From the NCBI GenBank assembly GCA_000733355.1, contig JNVV01000026.1, positions 286,121 through 350,120 of the forward strand: DNA of 64,000 bases, in the 5' to 3' direction. The notes beneath the pieces were generated by a model. That model was given only the letters and a program-made list of their open reading frames with translations. It made no database searches and had not been told where the DNA came from. Source of the DNA: Falciphora oryzae. Its lineage: Eukaryota > Ascomycota > Sordariomycetes > Magnaporthales > Magnaporthaceae. Both the position numbers and the translations under genes were made by a program. Below, in pieces: positions 44,494 through 56,200 of the stretch; position 1 is the stretch's first letter, and each line of letters opens with the position of its first letter.

Positions 44494-46106
44494 ATGGCCG
44501 AGCCGATCCCCAACAAGCGTGCCGACCCGGTCGCGCCGTGAGTGTTTGCCCTTCTCTTGGCCTCGAGCCCGTCATCGCGATGCCTGCCTGCTGACGGCCT
44601 GCCGTGTAACAAACAAACAGCACTCCCCAGAACACCCCTCTGAACACCGCGCCCATCACCTCGCACGCCCAACAGCCAAATGTCGCCAGTATCAAGGAAG
44701 GTTCGTTCGTCCACCGTTGATATCCGGCCTCAACAACCGGCCCTAGCTCCTGCCTCGGCCTCTGGCGAGATCTTCATTCCCGGACGGCCTGGGCTCTGCC
44801 ATCCTGGCTACAACCCCCCTTCCCCTGCCTCTGTGTGTCTGTCTCGTCACTTACACGGTTCCGCCCCCCTGCAGAGGAGCTTACTGCCGCCTCCATCTTC
44901 GCCCAAAACCCCAAGCTTGTTGAGATGATCCAGGGCCGCCTCGGCGGACTCATCGGCCGCTCTTCCGGCTACATCGAGTCGCTGCCGCCGCAGATCAAGC
45001 GCCGCGTCGCCGGCCTCAAGGGAATCCAGAAGGACCACTCCAAGCTCGAGGCCGAGTTCCAGGAGGAGGTTCTCCAGCTCGAGAAGAAGTACTTCGCCAA
45101 GTTCACCCCTCTATACCAGAAGCGTGCAGCCATCGTCAACGGCAAGTCCGAGCCCACCGACGCCGAGGTCGAGGCCGGTGAGCAGGATGAGGACGATGAG
45201 AAGGAGGAGAAGCCCGCAGCCGAGAAGCCCGCAGCCGAGAAGCCGGCCGATGCCGGTGCCAGCTCGGTCGACTCGAACGTCGCCGGCATCCCAGAGTTCT
45301 GGCTCTCGGCCATGAAGAACCAGATCTCCCTGGCCGAGATGATCACCGACCGCGATGAGCAGGCCCTCAAGCACATCACCGACATCCGAATGGAGTACCT
45401 CGACAAGCCTGGTTTCCGTCTCATCTTTGAGTTTGAGGAGAATGAGTTCTTCACCAACAAGACCATCTCCAAGACCTACTTCTACCAGAACGAGTCCGGC
45501 TACGGCGGCGATTTCATCTACGACCACGCTGAGGGCGACAAGATCGACTGGAAGACCGATAAGGACTTGACCGTCCGCATCGAGTCCAAGAAGCAGCGCA
45601 ACAAGAGTAAGTCATAGCACACATGTTTCCGATTCGTCTCGGATTTCCGCTAACCTCTCCCCCACTAGACACCAAGCAAACACGCACTGTCAAGAAGATT
45701 GTACCCACCGAGTCCTTCTTCAACTTCTTTTCTCCCCCGAAGGCCCCTACCGAGGACGATGAAGATGCGGCCTCGGACATCGAGGACCGCCTTGAGCTCG
45801 ACTACCAGCTAGGCGAGGACATCAAGGAGAAGCTTATCCCGAGGGCTATCGATTGGTTCACCGGCGAGGCACTTGCCTATGAGCAGATGGAAGAGGAGGA
45901 CCTTGAGGATGAGTTCGACGAGGATGATGACGAGGATGACATGAGCGAAGACCACGACGACGAGGACGAGTCGGACGATGATGATGTAGGTTTCCGAGCA
46001 CCCCATTTCTCCCTGCTGTGTACCAGTCGACGCCTAACCTCTCGCCAAACAACAGGATGATGGCTCCAAGCCGAAACAGGAGGCCGCCGAGTGCAAGCAG
46101 AGCTAA
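44494..46106 (+). CDS. NAP1: Nucleosome assembly protein 1 (histone chaperone)
   Basis: Five exons, 44494-44537, 44621-44700, 44875-45606, 45669-45985 and 46056-46106, give 407 residues. A short Pro/Thr/Asn-rich head precedes the NAP fold (about 50-345). A long helix region begins [16 protein letters not shown] and continues [16 protein letters not shown]. An acidic loop with (EKPAA) repeats follows, then [20 protein letters not shown], the conserved beta hairpin region and [13 protein letters not shown]. The tail is strongly acidic (Glu/Asp runs at about 370-390), suited to binding H2A-H2B. The very end is CKQS, a CaaX-like motif similar to the CKQQ farnesylation end of animal NAP1. It shuttles histones and assists chromatin assembly. 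Phase and sequence agree at every splice. Confidence 0.96.
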
Positions 46107-46356
46107 AGCGGCTGCCTTGCCATCCGCTGGCGACAACCTACTTCGGGAGCAGCCGCTCCCCGCGGCCATCAGCATTAATCTTGACTGTTGTGCGGGCAGT
46201 CAGCAGAGAAAACCAGCCCCTTTTTTATGTGGATTTATAGCTTGAGCATGGGTTTTCCCGATAGACCGTAATTTTTCGCACCAGGAAGAACAAAAAAAAA
46301 AAAAAAGAGCAAAAAGTCAAAACCCGTGGTTTCCCCGTCTGGTCAGAGAGGCGTTT

Positions 46357-46394
46357 CCCGTTCCCCTCCCGTTCCCCTCCCGTTTCCCCCTCCC
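46357..46394 (-). other. Potential G-quadruplex tract (minus strand)
   Basis: The plus strand has seven C runs of 3-5 bases within 38 bases, built on a CCCCTCCCGTT unit repeated about three times. The minus strand therefore has seven G runs with 1-5 base loops. It lies about 250 bases beyond the Nap1 stop, possibly within or just after its 3' UTR. Confidence 0.6.
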
Positions 46395-48284
46395 TATTGC
46401 ACACATGGCTTCTCCCCATTTGGGACCTGGTATTGGCCCTGTACGATGTTTTCGATGTGTTTGGGTTTTCCGCTACACTCTCTCCCCCTCCAACGACTCA
46501 TTGACGGAGAATACACGGAGGATTGTTTGGGTTGAGAGCGATGCCAGGTTGGGCTATCGCTGTCATGTCATGTTTTTCAAAAGGGCACTTATACATATTA
46601 GTTGAACCTCACCCGCAAAATCCATCGTTGTGTTCTACGCCATCTCTTAGCTCGTTGCTGTTATCACCATTGATGAACGTTAGATGAGAGTAGCAGACTA
46701 AGCATGTGAATATCTGTCATGGGCGCTGCACATTTGATAGGTACCTAGAGGGCCACTAGTGACAAACAGATGGACCGAAGGTTGGAGGCTATATGACCGG
46801 CCCTTCTCGGGAAGGGGCCGAAGACAAGAATCCCCGGCGCCCCTGCGGGGTGGGGCGAAAAGCCGGCCGGAGATGCCCGTTTCATTGACTCCGTACCTGC
46901 GCATCCCTCAAGTGCCGGCTAGCCGACCCGAGTATGAGCGAACGGATGGAACGGGAGACATGGTGCGGGTTAACCTTTTTCAGGGACGGTGCGGCGGAAG
47001 GACCAGCAGAATGGAGCACATCGGATGAAAAAAAAAAAAAAAAAAAAAGGCAAGGACACTGCCTCGATTGTCGTTGGAGTCATACCATGTAGCCTCATGT
47101 CCATGTGACTCGGTTCTTCGTGTCATAGATGGAGGTTCCTACCCAGTTCTAAACTGACTGTACACTAGATACTAGATGCGCCCGGATTTTATGATAGGAG
47201 TTGTGCATCATTGGGTGGCACATTCAAGCCTTGAGATTTTGTTGGGGTGAGGTTTGCTGGTTACTATTTCCATCTCCATCTTTCCGCCGCACTGACATGG
47301 GATTGAGCGCTTTTGGTTTGGCTTGGATTGGGTTCCATATTTTGAGAAGTGTGGCAACGATGGCGAGTTGCCTTCCCAGCCACCTCCCACTTCATACTCC
47401 TCGCACAAAAGCACATCAATATGCTGGAACCTCGAACAACTTCGATGGCTACCTACCCACGCACTCGACTTGGTGTATTCGGCGCAAATCGTCTGTGGAA
47501 CCCCTACGTGTCTGACACAGCATCGAGACCATCCCTGACGTGATTCGAGGTGCCAGCTTTTTTTTGGTGTCGGCGGCGCAAGTGGTCCGACGAGGGCACG
47601 ATGGAAAAGAAAAACAGGGACCGGGCCGAAGACGTGAGCGTTGTTTGTTGGCCAACAAAGCGTGGGCGACGGACAACGACGGTCTCGGCTCTCATGGGTG
47701 ATGTGCAAGTGCGACGTTCGTTTCACCGTCTCTCCTCGTCCCGATAGCGTCTTCTGGGGCTGGGAGCTTCAGGGCTGGGCGATGGATGGTCATCTGTGGG
47801 TCAATTCAAGAAGAGAGGTTGACTCCCTGCTCTTCAAGCCCCTTCAAATCCCGCCGTGGACCCGCAACATAAGACGCTATTACCAGCTGGACCGGTCAGG
47901 GCGACATGGAATGCTTTATAATCACAGTCAGCTCGTGAGATATCCGGATAGCTTCTTGCTTCTTTGACATTCCGCCGCTCTTCACGGGCTGCTATGGGTA
48001 AAGTGTTTTTGGTTGCCCAGGGTGCAACGGCCTATCGGTGGATGCACATTGTCCTCGAGACACCTCTGCCTTGTGTAAGTGACAACGGCATGGCCTCAGA
48101 AGCAGAGCCTCCTCTCCAGGCGGTCCGTAAGCAGGCCCCCAAGCCCAATGGCTCCGTAGCTGAGGTTGGTGACCCAAGAAGCTCGCTCCGATGCTCGGCG
48201 CGGTATTATTCATTCGTGTTACAGATTAAATTCGATGCGAGAAATACCCCAAGAGAGCAAGAAAAAAAAAATCATTCTGGCCAA

Positions 48285-48291
48285 TGACTCA
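48285..48291. promoter_or_regulatory. TGACTCA (Gcn4/CPC1-type) site, overlapping a CCAAT box
   Basis: TGACTCA at 48285-48291 lies 346 bases before the ATG of the serine-pathway gene, with CCAAT at 48281-48285 touching it. TGACTCA is the binding site of the fungal general amino acid control factor (Gcn4/CPC1). The location suits control of the downstream gene; binding is not shown. Confidence 0.5.
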
Positions 48292-48636
48292 ACCCCGCTG
48301 TGACTGCACATGTAGCGCATCCCGCGTTCTCTCGCTCTACGTCAATGGCAAAATCGGGTGCTACAGCGAACCGACCCCACTATCCATTGCGTTGACTCTG
48401 CTCGTCAACAAAGACGCCATCTGGTTCCTGTAATTAACATCCGCGGTGACTGCCACCTTCTTACCAGACAGCAGAATCTTGCCCGGAGACGTTCGCGGAC
48501 TCGACTAAGGAAGCTCTACTTGTCTGGGACGTAAACAAGACACCTGATCACAAGTGACAGCTAAGGAGGCTACCCGTCCGACATTGGGCCTCTAAACCCG
48601 CCTCGCTTCAAAGTCATCAGCTGCTTGCCGACAGCA

Positions 48637-50121
48637 ATGGCGGCTCCTCGGGATATCCTCTCACCCCAGGGGAGGGATGCTCACTCCAGTGTCGCCGTCT
48701 CTACATCACCTTCGGCAACGTTTTCACCACCATTGAGTCGTTCTGCGTTTGCCTCTCCGAGGAGGGCCACCGCCAAGCCGCTGAAGCCCTTCAACACCAC
48801 CGATATCAAAATCCTCCTGTTGGAAAACGTCAACAAGAGTGGTCAGGACATCCTCAGGGAACAGGGGTACCAGGTCGAGGCCTACAAGACCTCCCTGCCC
48901 GAGGATCAGCTCATCGAGAAGATCCGTGAGGTGCACGTCATTGGCATCCGTTCAAAGACGAAGCTGTCAGAGAAGGTGCTGCGCGAGGCTAAGAATCTCC
49001 TTGTCGTCGGCTGCTTCTGCATCGGCACCAACCAGGTGGATCTGGACTTCGCGGCGCGCCATGGCATCGCCGTCTTCAACTCTCCCTTTGCCAACTCGCG
49101 CAGCGTGGCGGAGCTGGTGATCGCCGAGATCATCACGCTCGCCCGGCAGCTGGGCGATCGCTCCAACGAGATGCACCGCGGCAGCTGGAACAAGGTCAGC
49201 GCGAAGTGCTGGGAGATCCGTGGCAAGACGCTCGGTATCGTTGGGTACGGCCACATCGGCTCCCAGCTCTCGGTCCTAGCCGAGGCCATGGGCATGTCGG
49301 TCATCTACTACGACGTCGTGACGCTCATGGCCCTGGGCAAGGCGCGCCAGGTCGCAACCCTCCAGGAGCTGCTAGGCGAGGCCGACTTCGTGACCCTGCA
49401 CGTGCCCGAGACGCCCGAGACCAAGAACATGATCTCGAGCCGCGAGCTGGGCTACATGAAGGTCGGCGCGTACTTGATTAACGCGAGCCGCGGCTCCGTC
49501 GTCGACATCCCCGCACTGGTCAACGCCATGCGCGTCGGCAAGGTCGCCGGCGCCGCCCTCGACGTGTACCCCAACGAGCCTGCGGCCAACGGTGATTACT
49601 TCAACAACTCGCTCAACACCTGGGCTGAGGACCTGCGAAGCCTATCCAACATCATCCTGACGCCGCACATCGGAGGCAGCACCGAGGAGGCCCAGCGGGC
49701 CATCGGCGCCGAGGTCGGCGACGCTCTTGTCCGCTACATCAACCAGGGCGTCACCCTCGGCAGTGTCAACCTGCCCGAGGTCAACCTGCGCTCGCTGACC
49801 CTGGAGGAGCCCAACCACGGCCGCGTCATCTACATCCACCGGAACGTTCCCGGTGTGCTGCGCAAGGTCAACGAGATCCTCGGCGACCACAACGTCGACA
49901 AGCAGATCTCGGACAGCAAGGGCGATGTGGCCTACCTGATGGCCGACATCAGCGATGTCAAGGAGGGTGACATCAAGGAGATCCACGACGCCTTGGAGGC
50001 GCTCAGCTGTAAGCAGACCCGCCCGCGCCCCCTATTTTTGTTCTCCGGTATCGCGTGGCAGCACGGAGCAGTTTTACTGACCAGGTATACAGCACGGATC
50101 ATGACCCGCGTTCTTTTCTGA
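48637..50121 (+). CDS. D-3-phosphoglycerate dehydrogenase (serine biosynthesis)
   Basis: Two exons, 48637-50008 and 50093-50121, give 466 residues. The first ATG is 48637 (MAAPRDIL). The enzyme oxidises 3-phosphoglycerate to phosphohydroxypyruvate with NAD+, the first step of serine synthesis, in the cytosol. A Ser/Pro-rich head precedes the substrate domain (ILLLENVNKSGQDILREQGY). The Rossmann motif is GIVGYGHIGS (about 200-209); active-site stretches are LINASRGSVVDI and TPHIGGSTEEAQ with the catalytic His. The C-terminal ACT domain (IYIHRNVPGVLRKVNEIL...) is the serine-feedback site in this class. Splicing restores the usual ending SSRIMTRV, against an unrelated insert if the 84-base, stop-free intron is kept. 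Confidence 0.96.
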   Translation: MAAPRDILSPQGRDAHSSVAVSTSPSATFSPPLSRSAFASPRRATAKPLKPFNTTDIKILLLENVNKSGQDILREQGYQVEAYKTSLPEDQLIEKIREVHVIGIRSKTKLSEKVLREAKNLLVVGCFCIGTNQVDLDFAARHGIAVFNSPFANSRSVAELVIAEIITLARQLGDRSNEMHRGSWNKVSAKCWEIRGKTLGIVGYGHIGSQLSVLAEAMGMSVIYYDVVTLMALGKARQVATLQELLGEADFVTLHVPETPETKNMISSRELGYMKVGAYLINASRGSVVDIPALVNAMRVGKVAGAALDVYPNEPAANGDYFNNSLNTWAEDLRSLSNIILTPHIGGSTEEAQRAIGAEVGDALVRYINQGVTLGSVNLPEVNLRSLTLEEPNHGRVIYIHRNVPGVLRKVNEILGDHNVDKQISDSKGDVAYLMADISDVKEGDIKEIHDALEALSCKQTRPRPLFLFSGIAWQHGAVLLTRYTARIMTRVLF

Positions 50122-51850
50122 TCGCGCTCGCTATAAACTACGGGTGGGCAAAAGGCGGGGGAGGAAAACAAACAAACAAACGGCAACAGTGGTAAGGGGG
50201 CTGGGGCTGGCCCATGTTGTGATAATGGGGATCTCTTCTCTTTCTCGGATCATCCGTGTGTCCGGGCCATCATTCAACATTGCATTCGGGTTAAAATTGG
50301 GATGAAGCAATAAAAAGGAAGCAGAGGGAGAAAGGAATCAAAAAGAAGAGGAGAGGAAGAAACGACGAGAGGGTAGATGGGTCGCATGAATTGAAGATAT
50401 AGTTCAACAATATTCAGCCTTATGCTTGGGGATAGCAATATAGGAATGGAAGGATTAAGATCCAGACCAGAAAAGGGAATGAGTTCATGCCTCTGAAAAC
50501 ATGTATCTGGGCGATAAGAAGAACCGTGGAGCTTGGACTAGGAAACGGTTCATCCCCACGTGGGCGGCTCGCTCGAGGCGACGGGAGCATGGGAGGTTCT
50601 GAAGAATTCGCGAAGCAACGGGACGCGACGGACGGCGAAGCGCGAACGCCAAGGCGATCTACCCTCAGGGGTGGCTGAGCGGAGGAAGCTCGAGAACCTG
50701 AAGCACAGCTGTTTCCGAGCAGGACGATTTTCCAAGGAATGGTGCCGTCGCACCCTTGAAAGAAGAAGGTCGTGGGGGGGAGCCACAGTGCCGGCGGGAA
50801 ATTGGACGAGCCGCCATCCCAGGCCGAAAAGGGGCCATTGGGGGGATTGGATCATCAGATGGCGCGTTCCCCAACGGGGTTTCGAAACATGTTGGCTGCG
50901 ACTGGCAGTCTGCCCGCGAAAAAGTAGGTTGCAACCACGATAGAACTGGCCTGGATGGGCGCGGTGTTCCCCAACGAGGTGCCGTTGTGCCGTTGAGCAA
51001 AGGGAGTATTATATGTCAACGTGGACGGGTCAGGTATAAACCCTGCAGGCCGAGAGTGCTGTCTCGGCGGTGCGTCGCATTACCGGCAACCCGGACGAGC
51101 CTATAGACAGATTTGATATAGGCGTCTGGCGAGAGTGTCGGATGGCAACCCACACATTGTGCGGCGAGCAACGGACGCTGGGGACAACAATGCTGGAGAT
51201 GGACAGACAATGCGCGGTCCGGGGAGGTTCCGACGAGCCCTAGACCCCACAAGCCCATTGCCGTCGAGTGGTATTTGAGACGGCGTCCCACCCGGCTCTC
51301 CCCCTCCCTCTCTTCAGAGCCACCAGGAGGACCCCGAGGGCGAGCGGGTGGGTTCGTTGACGATAACATGAGTGATGAGAGGCATTGCGGAAGCCCTCCC
51401 ATTCCAGCGAGTATCTACACGTAACCGATGATGGGCCACAAATGGCATGCCTCACCGATTCCAGTGCGCTCGCTCGCTTGCTCGCACCGACCAGCCACCC
51501 CCAATGGGACCACCCGGGGCCGGCAATACCAGCCACGAAAAGACCATGCTGTCCCCGCTGCCGGGGTGTTGAAGAAAAAAAGGCGGGCTATCAGAGCTTT
51601 TTTTTTTCTGTGTGGATCGCAAGAAAAAAAAGAACGAGGTGTGGGGGATCCATCCCGACCTTCTCGAGCCACCCAATGCGGACGCCAAGAGAGCGGGGCG
51701 CCCAATGCTAGCTTCGAACGCACGCGAACAATTCCACGCCGGCTCCATGCAGTAGAAGGAAAAAACACTGGTGAGGGTTGAGAGGCTGCGAGGTGGTTCC
51801 TGGGCTTGGAACGACTCGGTGCGACCATGTGGGCTTGCTTTTGCTTGTCT

Positions 51851-51878
51851 GGTGTGGTGTGTGTGTGTGTGTGTGTGG
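51851..51878. repeat. (GT)n microsatellite
   Basis: About ten GT units with one early interruption. Confidence 0.85.
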
Positions 51879-52267
51879 GAGGGGCTATTCCCCGACCTAG
51901 CGGGGTTTTCTTTCTTTCTTATTCGGCATGTCTTGCTTCCTTTTTGTCACAGGTGGGACGCCTCAAGGTAAGGTGCCCAAAGTAAAGGAAGAAAGCGACC
52001 AGGCAAGCAAGCCATCACAATTTAAAAAAACAAAGAAAGACGAGCGCAAGGGCCGAACGAATAGGGAGGAAGGGCGAGGGGAGGCCAGGGAATAACAGGA
52101 GAAAATTAGGTCAAACAGCAACCGCATTTGAGGAGGCGGGAAGCAAAGGCCAAGATGGGCAGTACTCCGCAGAACCAATGACAGGGCTGGTGCATCAGTC
52201 GTTGCACCTCTGCGGTGGACAGGCGGTGAAGTCGTGGGTGGGAAAGACGACGAGAACTTACCCGGGG

Positions 52268-52303
52268 ATAAAATAAATAAATAAATAATAATAATAATAA
52301 TAA
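52268..52303. repeat. Compound AAAT/AAT microsatellite
   Basis: Three to four AAAT units run into about six AAT units. Confidence 0.85.
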
Positions 52304-53261
52304 CAAACAACCAAAAAGCGCGGATTGAATGGGCATGTGTCCGAAACGACAGCTAGAGACAGTCAAGCAAACGAGCTCAAGGACGGACGCTTCTAACTGC
52401 TTTTGGCAGCACTTATGGCTTGATAGCTCTCGCACCTGCCCCTTGCAGCCACCACTATCAGCCAGTCAGCCGTTCTTGACCGTGGAGCTGTGTCCGCCCA
52501 AGACCAATCCCGACGGAGCTGGGGGGACCCTCAACTTTTTTTTTTCTGCCAGCAACCCCCCGTAATAATCGAAGCCCCTTTTGCCAGGCGCCGGCTGGCG
52601 GACCTCGATTCAGGACTAACTAACCTGCTAACAGTGCGAGTGCGGGCTGCACATGCAACGTGAAATAAACCTCCCGGCCGCTCGCCTGCTTCGCTGTGCT
52701 GCTTCACTGCCACCACCACCACCACCCACCTTGTACCGCGTCACATCGTCTGGCTTAGGAGGACGCTGGAACAGGCCATCCACCACCACGGTCTGCTCCT
52801 CCTCCCAACAGGACGACGGCCCGGGAATTTTTGGCTGCGTGTTTCCCTTGCCTTCTCTTCGTTCTGGCCAGCATCTCTTTGTCTGGTTTCATGTGTCCGC
52901 TTTTTTAATTTACACGAATGTCTCCCGCAGAGGCGTCTGTCCGCTCCCGCCTCCACTGTTGACTTGTGGCCACCGCCCCGACTCGACAACCCTCCTTCCT
53001 GCTGCTGCATCTCGCCCGCCGAGGTCGCCTCCCAGCAGCTCTTGAACAAAGTCCTGTACACCCCCGCAGCACACCCGTCGCGCCGTGCCGCCGCCTGCAG
53101 CTTCGTCGCAACAGTCTTATTTGCTTGCCTCGCTCTCTGGGCCCTCGAGTCCCGCGGGAAATCCGCCTCAACAAGCTCGAGCCCGCCCGTGGCCCCACGA
53201 CTAGTGCACCGAGCCGACTCGGTCTCGCTGCCGCCGCCGCCGCCGCCCCCATCCGGACAAC

Positions 53262-56200
53262 ATGTCGGAGACGTACGATGTCGGGACGAGGGCCTGGCAG
53301 CCAGACGCCGCCGAGGGCTGGGTCGCCTCCGAGGTGGTCAACAAGAAGGTGGACGGCTCCAAGGTGACCCTCACCTTCAAGCTCGAGGATGGCTCGGTAC
53401 GTCTGCAGACCCCCCCTCCACCGCCGACCGCTCCTGTCTAGATGATTCTGCTTGCTGTATCCAAAGAATGGCAGTCGCTTCTAACACACCCCATCCAACG
53501 CCCTGCTGCGCAGACCAAAAATGTCGATGTCACCCTCGAGGCACTACAGAGCGGTTCCGACCCCTCATTACCGCCATTGATGAACCCGACTATGCTTGAG
53601 GCTAGCGATGATCTGACGAACCTTTCTCACTTGAACGAGCCGGCTGGTATGCATTCCTCAAGCCACCTTCGCTCTGCCGCAGATACAGCTGGACTAACGC
53701 TGGCCTTGACCGCCCCGCTCTCCAGTCCTCCAAGCCATCCGCCTTCGATATGCCCAAAAGGAGATCTACACATACTCGGGTATAGTACTAATAGCGGCGA
53801 ACCCTTTCGCCCGTGTCGACTCCCTCTATGTCCCCGGCATGGTTCAAGTCTATGCCGGGAAGCAGAGGGCGACCCAAGCGCCCCACCTGTTCGCCATCGC
53901 CGAGGAGGCCTTCATGGACATGTTGAGGGATAACAAGAACCAGACTGTCGTGGTCTCGGGAGAGTCCGGTGCCGGCAAGACCGTCAGTGCTAAGTATATC
54001 ATGCGGTACTTTGCCACGAGAGAATCGCCCGACAACCCAGGCGGGCGGTCTAAAAAGGGCTCCGAGTCCATGAGCGAGACGGAGGAACAGATCCTGGCCA
54101 CGAACCCCATCATGGAAGCTTTCGGAAACGCAAAAACCACGAGGAACGACAACTCGTCGCGGTTCGGAAAGTACATCGAGATCATGTTCGACCCCCAGAC
54201 CAACATTATCGGTGCCAAGATCAGGACCTACCTGCTCGAGCGGTCGCGTCTGGTCTTCCAGCCGCTGAAGGAGCGCAACTACCACATCTTCTACCAGCTG
54301 GTGGCTGGTGTGACGGACCAGCAGCGCGAGGAGCTAGGCATCCTGCCGATCGAGCAGTTCGAGTACCTGAACCAGGGCAACACGCCGACCATCGACGGCG
54401 TCGACGACAAGGCCGAGTTCCACGCCACCAAGGCTTCGCTCAAGACAATCGGTGTTGACGATGCGCAGCAGGACGAGATCTTCAAGCTGCTGGCAGGTCT
54501 GCTCCACCTCGGCAACGTCAAGATCGGCGCCTCGAGGACGGACAGTGTCCTGGCTCCGACGGAGCCCTCCCTGGAGCGCGCCTGCGGTATCCTGGGTATC
54601 AACGCCACCGAGTTCGCCAAGTGGATCGTCAAGAAGCAGCTGGTCACTAGGGGTGAAAAGATCACTTCAAACCTGACGCAGGCCCAGGCCATCGTTGTGC
54701 GAGACTCGGTCGCAAAGTTCATCTACTCTAGCCTGTTCGACTGGCTTGTCGATATCATCAACCGGAGCTTGGCCACGGACGAGGTCCTCAACCGCGTCAA
54801 GTCCTTCATCGGTGTCCTGGATATCTACGGTTTCGAGCACTTCGCCAAGAACTCTTTCGAGCAGTTCTGTATCAACTATGCCAACGAGAAGCTGCAGCAG
54901 GAGTTCAACCAGCACGTCTTCAAGCTGGAGCAGGAGGAGTACCTGAAGGAGCAGATCGATTGGACTTTCATCGACTTCTCTGACAACCAGCCCTGTATCG
55001 ACCTGATCGAAGGCAAGCTGGGTATCCTGTCGCTCCTGGACGAGGAGTCGAGGCTACCTATGGGCGCCGACGAGCAGTTCGTGACCAAGCTGCACCACCA
55101 CTACTCGGGTGACAAGCATAAGTTCTACAAGAAGCCCAGGTTCGGAAAGTCGGCCTTCACCGTCTGCCACTATGCCGTCGACGTTACGTACGAGTCCGAA
55201 GGCTTCATCGAGAAGAACCGTGATACCGTACCAGACGAGCACATGGCGGTCCTCAGGGCGTCGAGCAACAAGTTCTTGGGCCAGGTCCTGGACGCCGCCT
55301 CGGCTGTTCGCGAGAAGGATCTGGCATCTGCGACGACCTCGGCTGTGAAGCCCGCGGCGGGTCGTAAGATTGGTGTCGCGGTGAACCGCAAGCCGACTCT
55401 GGGAGGCATCTTCCGCTCCTCGCTCATCGAGCTGATGAACACCATCAACAACACCGATGTCCACTACATCAGGTGTATCAAGCCCAACGAGGCCAAGGAG
55501 GCCTGGAAGTTCGAGGGGCCCATGGTTCTCAGCCAGCTGAGGGCCTGCGGTGTCCTCGAGACGGTCCGCATTAGCACTGCCGGCTACCCGACCAGGTGGA
55601 CGTACGAGGAGTTTGCGCTCCGCTACTACATGCTGGTGCCGTCGAGCCAGTGGACTGCCGAGATCAGGCCCATGGCCAACGCCATCCTGTCCACGGCCCT
55701 GGGCAACAGCACGGGCGCTAAGGGCACCGACAAGTACCAGCTTGGTCTGACCAAGATCTTCTTCCGCGCGGGTATGCTCGCCTTCCTGGAGAACCTGAGG
55801 ACGAACAAGCTCAACGACTCGGCCATCATGATCCAGAAGAACCTGCGGGCGAGGTACTACCGCCGCAGGTATCTCCTGACCCGCGAGTCCATCGTCCGCT
55901 CGCAGGCTATCTTCAGGGGAGCCAGGGCCCGCAAGGCGGTGCAGCAGATGCGCATCACCAAGGCTGCCACCACCATCCAGAGGGTCTGGCGTGGCCAGAA
56001 GCAGCGCAAGGCGTTCCTGCACACTCGTGCTGAGATCGTCCGCATCCAAGCGGCCATGAAGGGCTACCTGCGTAGGAAGGAGATCATGGAGACCCGTGTT
56101 GGTAACGCCGCTCTTCTCATCCAGAGGGTTTGGCGGTCGAGGAGGCAGCTCCGCACGTGGCGCCAGTACCGCAAGAAGGTCACGCTCATCCAGAGCCTGT

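Larger units (their letters stand above)
46107..48636. other. Spacer between Nap1 and phosphoglycerate dehydrogenase
   Basis: 2.5 kb on the same-strand side of both genes. It holds the Nap1 3' UTR, a G-run tract, a GC-rich stem-loop area at about 46795-46875, a poly-A run of about 21 bases at 47028-47048 and a Gcn4/CPC1-type site at 48285. No coding exon chain was found. Confidence 0.6.
50122..53261. other. 3.1-kb spacer upstream of myosin V
   Basis: It includes the dehydrogenase 3' UTR, short repeats of gttccccaacg (around 50870 and 50968), T/A runs, a (GT)n tract, an AAAT/AAT tract and CT-rich sequence leading into the myosin ATG. Frames are short and low-complexity. No RNA gene was seen. 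Confidence 0.55.

Noticed and set aside
48625..48636. Upstream start for phosphoglycerate dehydrogenase at 48625
   Set aside because: The codon is TTG; ATG at 48637 is used.
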